Assembly: GCA_963760125.1 (NCBI GenBank) | Contig: CAVXBV010000014.1 | Location: forward strand, 322,980-386,979 | Origin: RYN-111 sp963760125 | Lineage (GTDB): Bacteria > Actinomycetota > Actinomycetes > Mycobacteriales > SCTD01 | Direction: 5' to 3' | Length of the DNA stretch: 64,000 nt | Shown here: piece after piece, positions 1-6,935 of the stretch | Position numbering within the stretch: position 1 is the first letter of the stretch | Layout of the letters: the number at the start of each line of letters is the position of its first letter | Translations under genes and position numbers: made by a program | Notes under the pieces: model-generated | The model's database searches: none | The model's input: the letters and a program-made list of their open reading frames with translations, nothing else | What the model was told of the DNA's origin: nothing

Positions 1-1
1 C

Positions 2-373
2 ACGAGAGACCAGCTCGCGCGGACGGCCGATCTCATCGAGGCGCAGTCCGGCGTGCGACCGCGGTGGTTCCGGCCGCCGTACGGCGCGCTGACGACGTCG
101 GGGGTGGTGGCTGCTCGGGGGCTGGGGCTGCAGACCGTGCTCTGGACCGCGTGGGGGCAGGACTGGCAGCGCGGCCTGGTCCCGCGGGACGTCCTGGACG
201 AGGTCCTGCGCGGGCGGCTGGACGGCGGCACCGTGCTGCTGCACGACTCCGACTGCACCAGCCAGCCCGGCGCGTGGCGGGCCACGCTGGGCGCCCTGCC
301 GTCGCTGGTCGAGCGCTGTCGGGAGCGCGGTCTCGAGGTCGGCACGGTCGGGGCGCACGGCCTGGCGACGTGA
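2..373 (+). CDS. Polysaccharide deacetylase family protein, C-terminal part (5' end outside window)
   Basis: Only the last ~123 residues are present, because the reading frame is open to the left edge. Visible NodB-homology features are RWFRPPYG (residues ~21-28 of the fragment, the 'RPPYG' block that shapes the catalytic groove) and the later VLLHDSD block (~78-84), whose His is the usual catalytic base motif. Between them lies the Trp-rich stretch LWTAWGQDW typical of this fold. The family removes N- or O-acetyl groups from cell-surface glycans using a divalent metal; the metal-binding Asp/His motifs should lie upstream of the window. The stop overlaps the next gene's GTG start (GTGA), so the two are probably co-transcribed. 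The substrate cannot be told from the fragment. Confidence 0.85.
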   Translation, partial: TRDQLARTADLIEAQSGVRPRWFRPPYGALTTSGVVAARGLGLQTVLWTAWGQDWQRGLVPRDVLDEVLRGRLDGGTVLLHDSDCTSQPGAWRATLGALPSLVERCRERGLEVGTVGAHGLAT

Positions 374-1206
374 GCACGACCGGCGCGGTCGTCGCGGCCC
401 TGACCTCGGCGGGGCTGTTCGCTGCGGCGTCCGCGGCCCAGCACCACGAGGCGCGGGCCGTCGCCGCGTCGGTGCGCCCCTCCCTGCTGCTCACCCTGGC
501 CCGGCGTCCCCTGTGGCTGCTGGCGACCGTGGCGGACGTGCTGGCCGTCGCCGTGCAGGCCCTCGCGCTGCGGCTGGGCCCGGTGGCCCTCGTGCAGGCC
601 CTCCTCGTCGCGGGGCTGCCCTTGGCGGTCCTGCTCTCGGCGGCCCTGGGCCACCGGCGCCTGCGTCCGGCGGAAGGGGGCGGCGTCGGGCTCTGCGCCG
701 CCGGGCTGGCCCTGCTGTCCCCGGCGTTGGCGGCCACCACCGAGGGCAGCGCTCCCACCCGCAGCGCAGGGGTCGGCGCGGCCGTGGTCGTCGCGCTGGT
801 CGTGCTGGTGCTGCTCCTGGCCCGCCGCAACCGGCGGTGGGGAGGTGCCGCGACCGGGGGTGCCGCGGGCGTCGTCCTCGGGGCCGGAGCGGTCCTGCTC
901 GCGGTGACGGCGGCGCGCCTGGACGACGTCACTGCGGCGCTGGGCACGTGGGCGCCGTACGCCGCCGTGATCGTCGGCCTGCTGGGCCTGCTGCTCACGC
1001 AGGTGGCCTTCCAGACCGGGGACCTGGCGGCCCCGCTGGCGGCCCTCACCGTGGTCGAGCCGGTGGTGGCCGTCGTGCTGGCCGCCGTGCTCCTCGGGGA
1101 ACGGCTCCCGACCGGTGCCGGTCACGTCGGCGCGCTGGTGCTCGGTGGGTCGCTCGCCGTCTCGGGGGTTCTCGTGCTCGCGCGCGACGGGTCAGGTCAG
1201 CGGTAG
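370..1206 (+). CDS. DMT/EamA-like multi-pass membrane transporter
   Basis: A 278-residue, strongly hydrophobic protein made of repeated ~20-residue membrane segments rich in Ala, Leu, Val and Gly, with short Arg-containing loops. The final segments include VVEPVVAVVLAAVLLGERL, the 'EP-V-A-LLGE' signature seen at the end of each EamA half in drug/metabolite exporters. Length is close to the usual ~300 residues. The GTG start is chosen because it overlaps the stop of the deacetylase (GTGA) and gives a hydrophobic N-terminus; longer in-frame starts run inside the deacetylase gene. Substrate unknown. A location beside a cell-surface glycan enzyme does not define it. Confidence 0.75.
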   Translation: MSTTGAVVAALTSAGLFAAASAAQHHEARAVAASVRPSLLLTLARRPLWLLATVADVLAVAVQALALRLGPVALVQALLVAGLPLAVLLSAALGHRRLRPAEGGGVGLCAAGLALLSPALAATTEGSAPTRSAGVGAAVVVALVVLVLLLARRNRRWGGAATGGAAGVVLGAGAVLLAVTAARLDDVTAALGTWAPYAAVIVGLLGLLLTQVAFQTGDLAAPLAALTVVEPVVAVVLAAVLLGERLPTGAGHVGALVLGGSLAVSGVLVLARDGSGQR

Positions 1207-1503
1207 GCCGTGCGGGTCGAGGTCGGCCAGTGCCCCACGCAGTAGCTGCAGCCCGCTCTGGGTCAGCGCGTCCGCGTCCGCGGTGTCGTGCGGGTCCAGG
1301 CCCAGCTCCATCGCCGCGCCGACCGAACCGCCCGCGAAGCCGATGGCGGCCATGACCGCGGTCCGTTCGGGAGCCGGCAGCGTGGCCAATGCTCGTTCGA
1401 GGCGGTGGACCAGCTCGGCCTCGGCGTCCGTGGGGCCGGTGGCCCGCGCGTCGACCTCATCGGGAGACATCGTCCGGACGCGGGAGGGACGACCCTCGGC
1501 CAT
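1192..1503 (-). CDS. Small hypothetical protein, weakly sigma-region-4-like
   Basis: A 103-residue acidic, mostly helical protein. The ATG is preceded by a good GGAGG ribosome site eight bases upstream, so I regard it as real although no family is recognised. The central part (ERALATLPAPERTAVMAAIG) recalls the opening helix of sigma-70 region 4, which usually reads 'LP..eR.v..l', but the following helix-turn-helix consensus is not convincing. The 3' end overlaps the end of the transporter on the other strand by 15 bases. It could be a small regulator or simply a conserved hypothetical. Confidence 0.55.
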   Translation of the reverse strand: MAEGRPSRVRTMSPDEVDARATGPTDAEAELVHRLERALATLPAPERTAVMAAIGFAGGSVGAAMELGLDPHDTADADALTQSGLQLLRGALADLDPHGLPLT

Positions 1504-1790
1504 GGTCGACGCCTCCTGTGCTCAGCGGGGGCGACCGCCCCGGGGTCTCCCCCGGGACGGCCGTCGTACCAGCCCTCAGGTCGCCTCTCGGCGGTGTGTC
1601 GCTCGTAGCGACGCTTGTGGGACCGGGGGCCATGTATGGACTGGTACGACGACCACGCTAACCCGAAAGCCGGATCGGCGTTGGCTGATGTGTCGGTCTG
1701 GGGACAACCGGGGCGTGCACCCGAACGGGTGCTCAGGCACTGCGCCGCTCGCGCCGACGTCATGAGTGATCGTGCTGCTCCCCGAAACGG
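1504..1790. other. Intergenic region with two dyads
   Basis: No convincing gene. It separates two divergently transcribed small genes and contains GTCGCT-CGT-AGCGAC at 1598-1612 and the stronger 16-base dyad at 1717-1732. Promoters for both flanking genes should lie here, but no clear -35/-10 pair was identified. Confidence 0.5.
1717..1732. promoter_or_regulatory. Perfect 7+7 inverted repeat (possible operator)
   Basis: GCACCCG-AA-CGGGTGC is a perfect dyad with a two-base centre, about 60 bases upstream of the small membrane protein gene. The short centre suits a dimeric repressor site better than an RNA hairpin. The cognate regulator is unknown. Confidence 0.35.
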
Positions 1791-2069
1791 ATGACTGCCA
1801 TGAAGCTCCTGCTCCCTGTGCTGGCCGGCCTGACGGCTGCGTCTGTGCTCCTTCTCTGCCTGGCCGCGGTCCGCCTCTGGGCGACCCAGGCGCTCGAGGA
1901 CCCGGCACTGGACACCGAGGACACCACGGTCGACCGCCTTGCCCTCCTGCCCGAGGGCCATCAGCCCCCGCCCGGTCTGAGCGCTCTGTCGCCAGACGAG
2001 CGCTTCCTGACCCACGAGTCGGCCCGCGGGCTGCGGGCATTGGAGGACTTCCTGTCCCGCGCGGCCTAA
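1791..2069 (+). CDS. Small single-pass membrane protein, hypothetical
   Basis: A 92-residue protein with one N-terminal membrane segment (residues ~4-29, Leu/Ala/Val-rich) followed by an acidic ~60-residue extracytoplasmic or cytoplasmic tail with the runs TEDTTVDRL and LSPDERFLTHES. The first ATG is used; a second ATG three codons later (MKLLLPVL) is equally possible. It lies 9 bases before the DUF3039 gene and is probably in the same transcript. No family is recognised and no function is assigned. Confidence 0.6.
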   Translation: MTAMKLLLPVLAGLTAASVLLLCLAAVRLWATQALEDPALDTEDTTVDRLALLPEGHQPPPGLSALSPDERFLTHESARGLRALEDFLSRAA

Positions 2070-2078
2070 CCTGGTGCC

Positions 2079-2339
2079 ATGACGACTCCCGGCCTGGGCA
2101 CGAGCACGCTGATCGAGGAGCGGACCGAGGAGCGCGAGCTCCAGGACCCCGGATCGGTGGCCCACATCGTGAAGGACCCGAGCAAGGTCACCGAGGCCTA
2201 CATCCTCGGCACGCCTGTCGAGGCGCTCTGCGGACACACGTTCACCCCGTCCAAGGACCCGAAGGCCTTGCCGGTCTGCGACACCTGCAAGGACATCGCC
2301 GACATCCGGACCGACGGCCGGGGCGGGGAGATCCGGTAG
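2079..2339 (+). CDS. DUF3039 domain-containing protein
   Basis: An 86-residue soluble protein matching the actinobacterial DUF3039 family: an acidic N-terminal half, then the conserved block AYILGTPVEALCGHTF (~residues 45-60) and VCDTCKD (~69-75). The three Cys (ALCG plus CDTC) could form a zinc-binding knuckle. Length agrees with the family. The biochemical role of DUF3039 is not established. The gene sits between the small membrane protein and the spermidine-synthase-like gene, all on the same strand with short gaps. Confidence 0.85.
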   Translation: MTTPGLGTSTLIEERTEERELQDPGSVAHIVKDPSKVTEAYILGTPVEALCGHTFTPSKDPKALPVCDTCKDIADIRTDGRGGEIR

Positions 2340-2398
2340 CGCGCCGCGCTGCTCCGACGGGCGGCACCTGGCCCGTCCGGTTCGGTACGGCGGAGCTC

Positions 2399-3160
2399 GT
2401 GCGCGACCTCGACCGGCCCGCCGGCTGGCTTCTCCTCGTCGACGGCACCCCCCAGAGCTACGTGGACCTCGACGCACCGGAGCACCTCGAGTTCGACTAC
2501 GTCCGGCTGCTCGCCGACCTCGTGGACACCCTCCCGGCCGGGCCCATCACCGCTGTCCACCTCGGCGGTGGCGGGTGCACCCTGCCCCGTTGGGTCGCCC
2601 GGACCCGGCCCGGGTCCACGCAGGTCGTCGTCGAGGCCGACGAACCGCTGGTCGAGGTGGTCCGCAGCCAGCTCGGCACCGAGGGCTTCCGTCTGCGCGT
2701 CGGCGACGGGCGGGAGTCCCTCTCCCACCTGCGCCCGGGCACCAGCGACGTGGTGGTCGCTGACGTCTTCACCGGCTCGCGGGTCCCGTCCCACCTGCTG
2801 ACGGTCGAGCACGCCTGCGAGGTCGCGGCGGTGCTGCGCCCCGGCGGCCTGTACGTCGTGAACCTCGCCGACTCGGGCTCGCTGGCCTTCTCCCGGCAGC
2901 ACGCGGCGACGCTCTCCGAGGTGTTCGCGCACCTGGTCGTACTGGCCGACCCCGGGATCCTGCGCGGACGGCGGTTCGGCAACCTGGTCCTCGGCGCCTC
3001 GGACACGCCGTTCGTCGTCGACGACCTCCGTCGGGTGACCGCGCGCAGCATCGGGCGGGCCCGCGTGGAGAGCCGGCACACCTTCGTGGGCGGCGCGCGC
3101 CCCGCGTACGACGCCGATCCGCCGGTCTCCCCGACGCCCCCCGCGGACCTGTTCGCCTGA
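2399..3160 (+). CDS. Spermidine synthase-like (fused MFS/spermidine synthase family) methyltransferase-fold protein
   Basis: The ~250-residue protein has the spermidine-synthase Rossmann fold: DGTPQSYVDL and LEFDYVRL near the start, the nucleotide-binding glycine loop AVHLGGGGCTLPRW (~residues 55-68), VVVEADEPLVEV, and SDVVVADVFTGSRVP where the synthase active-site Asp region lies. Related stand-alone actinobacterial proteins are annotated as spermidine synthases, but real aminopropyltransferase activity is unproven. The start is problematic. The conserved N-terminal sequence WPVRFGTAEL lies in frame upstream of the GTG used here, with no ATG, GTG or TTG between it and the DUF3039 stop. Either a rare start or a small upstream sequence error is likely, and the true protein is probably ~20 residues longer. 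Confidence 0.75.
   Translation: MRDLDRPAGWLLLVDGTPQSYVDLDAPEHLEFDYVRLLADLVDTLPAGPITAVHLGGGGCTLPRWVARTRPGSTQVVVEADEPLVEVVRSQLGTEGFRLRVGDGRESLSHLRPGTSDVVVADVFTGSRVPSHLLTVEHACEVAAVLRPGGLYVVNLADSGSLAFSRQHAATLSEVFAHLVVLADPGILRGRRFGNLVLGASDTPFVVDDLRRVTARSIGRARVESRHTFVGGARPAYDADPPVSPTPPADLFA
3131..3160 (+). repeat. 30-base near-direct repeat, left copy
   Basis: It codes for the last residues PTPPADLFA plus stop of the spermidine-synthase-like gene. It matches 5269-5298 at 28 of 30 positions in the same orientation. The two copies bracket the DUF222-HNH gene and its promoter. Confidence 0.7.
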
Positions 3161-3167
3161 GCGTCCG

Positions 3168-3196
3168 TCACCGCAAAGGCGGTGAGCTTCGCTCAC
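3168..3196. terminator. Overlapping hairpins between convergent genes
   Basis: TCACCGC-AAAG-GCGGTGA (3168-3185) is a perfect 7-bp stem with a 4-base loop. It overlaps GTGAGC-TTC-GCTCAC (3182-3196), a perfect 6-bp stem with a 3-base loop. They fill the whole gap between the convergent stops of the spermidine-synthase-like and HNH genes, so a bidirectional terminator role is reasonable. There is no U-tract, which is common in actinobacteria. Confidence 0.5.
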
Positions 3197-4813
3197 TCAG
3201 AACGGGGGGTTCTGGTCGTGCCAGGTGGGGTGGGTGACGAGGCCGTTCTCGTTGAGCCACCTGCCGTCGCGGAGCTTCACGGTGCGTTTGCCGGTGTGGA
3301 GGTCGTGGTGGAGGGTGTCGCAGACGTTGAGGGTCTGCTCGAGGCTGGTGATCTGGTCTTCGGCGTAGCCCAGGATGTGGTGGGGGCGGAGGACGGTCAG
3401 GGGGTCGGGGGTGCCGGGGCAGCAGCCGTCGCCGGCGCACCTGTTGCCGCCTTCGAGGTCGAGGGCGCGGCGTTCGTCGGCGGTGAGGGTGCGTTGGGAG
3501 TGGACGGTGCGGAGGGCTTTCCCGCCGAGGCTCAGGACGGTGGTGGTGACGGTGCTGTCGCACCACCAGCTGCGGACCAGGCTGCGGGGCAGGAGTCGTC
3601 CGCTGTCGCCGCGGGGTGGTGGGGCGCCGGGTCTGCGGGTCTCGTCGGCTCTGGCTCCGGTCCCGGTCCCGGCTCCGCGTGCGGTGCCGGTTGTGGTGCC
3701 GGTTGCGGTTCCGGTGAGGGTGGCTTCGGGGATCGTGACGTGGATCTGGACGGGGGTCTTGCTGACCAGCCCGCCGAGGCCGGCGGCGAGGTAGCGCTCG
3801 AGGGCGTTCGAGAACGCGTCGTGCAGGCGCTTCCTGCGGCCGCGCGGGAGTCCGTGGGGCAGGACCCCGTCGGTGTCGAGCCGAGCCCCCAGGGGCCCCC
3901 ACACGTCATCGGGCTCGGTCGCCCCGTGCTGGCGGGCGTCGGCCCACGCTGCGGTGTCGTCGGGGTTGCGGGTGTCGTGGGCGGCGGCGGCGCGCAGGAT
4001 GGTCCAGAGGCGTTCGCCGCACTCGAGGTCCAGGTCGCCGCACAGGTGCCAGCCCTGCCCGTCAGGCAGCTCGGAGAGGGAGAGTCCGCGGCGTTCGTGG
4101 CCCTTCGCGGCGCGGTCTTCCAGCAGGCTCGGGAGGACCGCGACGACGATCTCGTCCAACGCCCCCGTGAGGGCGCGGGGCGCGATGGTCTCGGCGAGCC
4201 ACAGCAGCGCCTGTTCGAGCCGGTCGGCCTGCGAGCCCTCCAGCGCCAGGAGCGACTGTGCTCGGTCGATGATGAGCTGCAGGCGCGGGTCGGTGTCGTG
4301 CAGGCCCTGCAGCTCGCGGCAGACCAGCGCGGCGACGTTCCCCACGACGGCGTTCAGCACCAGGTCGCCCGGCAGGCCGTCGATGAGCCCGTCGGCCCGG
4401 TCCAGGTGCGGACCGCACTGCCGCAGCGCCCCCGCGGTCTTGCGGGCCGCGGTCAGGCTGACGCGCCCGTCCTGCACGGCCGCGTTCAGGACCGGGAAGG
4501 TGCGCAGCCGGTGGGCGAGCAGCGCGTCACCGGGGTCGCCGTCGGGGCGGTGCTCCCGCACCCAGGCCTTCACACTCCGTGCGCCGACGAGCTCGGTCAG
4601 GCCGCGGGCGTGCACGTCGGCCAGGCGGGTCAGGTCGTGCACCCGCAGCTGCTGCTCGGCCTGCAGCAGCGCTTGCGCATCGGACAGGGCCTGGGCCGCG
4701 TCGACCTGCGCCGGCCGAACGGCGACGACCCGCTGGACCGCGCGCAGCAGGTCCGCGACCACCGGGCTCGGAGGAGGCAGCGGCCCGGCCTCGACCGGAC
4801 CCAGCCCGGTCAC
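3197..4813 (-). CDS. DUF222 / 13E12-type HNH endonuclease domain protein (copy 1)
   Basis: The reading frame from an unimpressive GTG encodes 538 residues: a long helical DUF222 region (~30-330), a Gly/Thr/Ala-rich linker of GTGTxTG-like repeats (~365-395), and a C-terminal HNH nuclease motif (RPHHILGY, then NVCDTLHHDLHTG, ~470-515). The family occurs in many copies in actinobacteria (13E12 REP proteins of mycobacteria) and is suspected to be mobile or DNA-damage related; activity is unproven. The real start is probably upstream. A strong promoter and AAGGAGG site precede an ATG at 5013-5015 in another frame, whose ~65 codons read naturally before joining this frame near 4810-4850. One indel there would give a ~600-residue protein. 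Confidence 0.8.
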   Translation of the reverse strand: MTGLGPVEAGPLPPPSPVVADLLRAVQRVVAVRPAQVDAAQALSDAQALLQAEQQLRVHDLTRLADVHARGLTELVGARSVKAWVREHRPDGDPGDALLAHRLRTFPVLNAAVQDGRVSLTAARKTAGALRQCGPHLDRADGLIDGLPGDLVLNAVVGNVAALVCRELQGLHDTDPRLQLIIDRAQSLLALEGSQADRLEQALLWLAETIAPRALTGALDEIVVAVLPSLLEDRAAKGHERRGLSLSELPDGQGWHLCGDLDLECGERLWTILRAAAAHDTRNPDDTAAWADARQHGATEPDDVWGPLGARLDTDGVLPHGLPRGRRKRLHDAFSNALERYLAAGLGGLVSKTPVQIHVTIPEATLTGTATGTTTGTARGAGTGTGARADETRRPGAPPPRGDSGRLLPRSLVRSWWCDSTVTTTVLSLGGKALRTVHSQRTLTADERRALDLEGGNRCAGDGCCPGTPDPLTVLRPHHILGYAEDQITSLEQTLNVCDTLHHDLHTGKRTVKLRDGRWLNENGLVTHPTWHDQNPPF

Positions 4814-5015
4814 GCCAGGAGCCGACCAGGGCGCCTCGGCCGCAAGCCGCCAGGAGGTCAGCCGGGTCAGCCGGGTCGCAGCACGGGCAGTCGAAGTGCT
4901 TCTGCGCTTCGAGCTCGAGGAGCCAGGAGGGGATGACCGACGGGGCCTGACACTCCAGCCCGTCGAGCCACTGCGGCGCGTCGGAGGGCGCCAGCAGGGC
5001 GTCGTACGCGTTCAT
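4811..5015 (-). CDS. Probable true N-terminus of HNH protein copy 1 (out of frame with the rest)
   Basis: It starts at ATG with AAGGAGG nine bases upstream and lies directly behind the TTGACA-17-TACGGT promoter. The encoded start MNAYDALLAPSDAPQWLDGL and the Cys cluster FDCPCCDPADPADLL look like coding sequence with sensible codon use. After about residue 65 the frame turns Arg/Gly-rich and meaningless, while the DUF222 frame takes over. The simplest reading is one gene with a single indel between about 4810 and 4860. Alternatives are a short leader peptide translated on its own, or programmed frameshifting; I see no slippery site that favours the latter. Confidence 0.5.
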
Positions 5016-5037
5016 CAGGGCCACCTCCTTACCCAAG

Positions 5038-5066
5038 ACCGTATCTGTGTTCGATCTTAATGTCAA
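5038..5066 (-). promoter_or_regulatory. Sigma-70-type promoter of HNH copy 1 with overlapping LexA-like box
   Basis: On the minus strand TTGACA and TACGGT are separated by exactly 17 bases, and transcription would begin about 15 bases before the ribosome site. The 16-mer TCGAACACAGATACGG (5039-5054) overlaps the -10 and matches the actinobacterial LexA consensus TCGAAC-N4-GTTCGA at 9 of 12 positions, with one perfect half-site. Several mycobacterial 13E12 genes are known LexA targets, which makes damage-inducible control plausible. Confidence 0.6.
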
Positions 5067-5268
5067 GCGCTTTCGCTTGCTGTGCATAAGGTTTTGGGGC
5101 ACTACTGACGAAGTCGTGGGTCGTTACTCGCGGCGGGTGCCGCACGGCTGAGCACGCGAGCGGTGGCATCACCTGCCGGAGCACGAGGTTGCCATGACCT
5201 GGTCTCAGGGCGACAGACCTCCGAGGAGCGGCCTTCACGGCGGACGGTCGCGAACGGGGCTCCCCGTG

Positions 5269-5298
5269 CCGACGCCCCCGGCAGACCTGTTCGCCTGA
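5269..5298 (+). repeat. 30-base near-direct repeat, right copy
   Basis: It matches 3131-3160 at 28 of 30 bases and again encodes PTPPADLFA followed by a stop, but here no intact gene precedes it. It suggests that the HNH gene entered at, or duplicated, the end of the spermidine-synthase-like gene. Confidence 0.7.
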
Positions 5299-5304
5299 GC
5301 CGGG

Positions 5305-6108
5305 TCAGGCGCGGGCCGCGCGGAAGTCGGGCGCGCGCTTGGCGAGGAACGCATCGACACCCTCGCGGTACTCCGGGCTGTGCAGCGAGTCGTGGTAGTG
5401 CCGCCGCACGTCGTCGTCCTCCTGGCGCTGGCCAGCGGCGGCCGCGGAGATAAGGGCCTTCGCCCCGCGCAGCGACACTCGGGCCCGGGAGGCCAACGTC
5501 GCCACGAGCTCATCGGCTCGGGCCGAGGGGTCCTCGCAGACCTCGTGCACCAGCCCGATGCGCAGCGCGGTCGCCGCATCCAGGAGATCGCCGGTCATCA
5601 GCACCCACGACGCCCACGCCGGGCCCACCACCTCAACCAGCCGCGCGGTGGAGGGCAGGGCGTAGACGATCCCGAGCTTGGCCGGCGTGATGCCGAACCT
5701 CGAGGTCGGGGCGCACAGCCGCAGGTCGCACGCGAGAGCCACCTGCGAGCCGCCACCGATCGCGAAACCCTCGATCACGGCGACCGTCGGTGTCGCGCAG
5801 GTCAGGATCGCCCGCTCCCCCGCGGTCACGGCCTCGCCGTACGCCTCGGCGTCCTCCGGGTCGCGGCGCAGGCTGGTGAACTCACTGATGTCGGCCCCCG
5901 CGCTGAAGGGCCCGCCCGGGGTGCCCCGGAACACGACGACGTCGACCGCGTCGTCGGCGTCGAGCGCCGGCAGGACGCGCGCGAACGCCTGCCACATGGC
6001 CAGGTTGATGGCGTTGTGCTTGTCCGGCCGGTGCAAAGTCACCGTCGCGACTCCCCCGGCGACCGACACCAGCAGGGATCCGGCGGCGTCGCCGAGCAGG
6101 TCGTCCAT
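5305..6108 (-). CDS. Enoyl-CoA hydratase/isomerase (crotonase) family protein
   Basis: A 267-residue crotonase. HRPDKHNAIN (~residues 26-35) and FSAGADISEF (~67-76) supply the CoA/oxyanion-hole region, and GFAIGGGSQVALACDLRL (~112-129) gives the second oxyanion-hole glycine. Family length is normal. These enzymes hydrate or isomerise enoyl-CoA thioesters in beta-oxidation and related routes. Of the two catalytic Glu of classical hydratase, the second position falls near KLGIVYALPST, where Glu is not evident, so isomerase, hydrolase or other crotonase chemistry is possible. It is an isolated minus-strand gene with ATG start; nothing nearby fixes its substrate. Confidence 0.88.
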   Translation of the reverse strand: MDDLLGDAAGSLLVSVAGGVATVTLHRPDKHNAINLAMWQAFARVLPALDADDAVDVVVFRGTPGGPFSAGADISEFTSLRRDPEDAEAYGEAVTAGERAILTCATPTVAVIEGFAIGGGSQVALACDLRLCAPTSRFGITPAKLGIVYALPSTARLVEVVGPAWASWVLMTGDLLDAATALRIGLVHEVCEDPSARADELVATLASRARVSLRGAKALISAAAAGQRQEDDDVRRHYHDSLHSPEYREGVDAFLAKRAPDFRAARA

Positions 6109-6166
6109 GCCGGCATCCTGCCCGACGGCCGTTCAACTGCCACGGCCCGGTTGCCGATCAAGGAAC

Positions 6167-6829
6167 GTGCCCTCGCTCCTGACCTCGTTGAGCCTGCTGC
6201 TGCTCGCGGGTGCCGTGGGGGTCGGCGGGCGCTGGGCCACCCACCGGGTCGACGGGCTCGGCCGCCCGCGCCCGCTGCCGGTGTGGTCCCTTGCCGGCCT
6301 GGTGGTCGTGTCCCTGGTGTGCGCGATCCCCGGGGCCCAGCGGCGCAACGAGGAGCGCCGCCTGGCGTCGGTCGCGAGCCGCCTGGTCGGCCACTCCGTC
6401 ACCGTGCACTGCCAGTCGACGGCAGGAGCCCTCGTCGACGCCGGCGCCGAGCTCGGCTACGTCGCGTACGACGCTGCCGGCGTCCCGGAGCCGCGGACCA
6501 CCCTCAAGCGCGAACCGTGCGCGGACCTCAAGCACTACGTCGGCAGCGACAAGCGCCGACCCTCGTTGGAGCAGGTCGTCGCGGTGCACGTGCTGACCCA
6601 CGAGGCGATGCACATGCGGGGGGAGACCAACGAGGCCGTGACCGAGTGCGAGGCGATCCAGCGCGACGCGCTGACCGCACGCATGCTCGGCGCCTCCGAG
6701 CGACAGGCCGCCGGCATCGCGCGCATCTACTGGCAGATCGTCTACCCGGACATGCCCGAGGAGTACCGGACCGGGGACTGCGTCCGCGGCGGAACGCTCG
6801 ACGAGGGGCTCGGCACCGCGCCCTGGTAG
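6167..6829 (+). CDS. Membrane-anchored HEXXH putative metalloprotease, hypothetical
   Basis: A 220-residue protein with two N-terminal membrane segments (~3-20 and ~38-55) and a soluble C-terminal domain. HEAMH at residues ~145-149 is a classic zinc HEXXH site. NEAVTECEA about 8-16 residues later could supply the third Glu ligand as in small gluzincins. Paired Cys (SVTVHCQ, EPCADL, TECEA, GDCVRG) suggest a disulfide-stabilised extracytoplasmic domain. I do not recognise a named family. The start is the GTG giving MPSLLTSLSLLLLAG; an AAGGA lies very close upstream. It is divergent from the crotonase, and no partner gene is evident. Confidence 0.65.
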   Translation: MPSLLTSLSLLLLAGAVGVGGRWATHRVDGLGRPRPLPVWSLAGLVVVSLVCAIPGAQRRNEERRLASVASRLVGHSVTVHCQSTAGALVDAGAELGYVAYDAAGVPEPRTTLKREPCADLKHYVGSDKRRPSLEQVVAVHVLTHEAMHMRGETNEAVTECEAIQRDALTARMLGASERQAAGIARIYWQIVYPDMPEEYRTGDCVRGGTLDEGLGTAPW

Positions 6830-6834
6830 GGCTT

Positions 6835-6849
6835 GAGAAGATTCTTCTC
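6835..6849. promoter_or_regulatory. Inverted repeat GAGAAG-ATT-CTTCTC
   Basis: A perfect 6-bp dyad with a 3-base centre, six bases after the HEXXH gene stop and ~87 bases before the DGPF gene. It is too weak and GC-poor for a convincing actinobacterial terminator, and could be an operator for the DGPF/ECF42 pair. Confidence 0.3.
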
Positions 6850-6935
6850 GGCGAGGTGTCGATCTGGCCGTTGGCCGTTCGTCGGTGAGGTATCCGCACC
6901 ATCACCGGCACTCTGCCTACCCGAAGGAGATTCCT

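Larger units (their letters stand above)
5016..5304. other. Intergenic region holding the HNH promoter and the right repeat copy
   Basis: The first ~85 bases are AT-rich relative to the surroundings and contain the HNH promoter. The rest has no recognisable gene. The frame ending at the right repeat reads through about 34 codons from ATG 5194 to the same PTPPADLFA-stop peptide that ends the spermidine-synthase-like gene, so it looks like a remnant of that gene's 3' end. Confidence 0.5.

Noticed and set aside
64..369. In-frame upstream extension of the DMT transporter
   Set aside because: The Arg/Gly/Ala-rich translation is the shadow of the deacetylase frame; the hydrophobic protein begins cleanly at the GTGA overlap.
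33..1049. Long minus-strand open frame opposite the deacetylase and transporter
   Set aside because: Ser/Arg/Ala/Pro-rich shadow typical of GC-rich DNA, with no ribosome site or recognisable motif.
3181..3196. Hairpin after HNH copy 1 as an attachment site
   Set aside because: No matching copy was found near the right repeat; a terminator between convergent genes explains it better.
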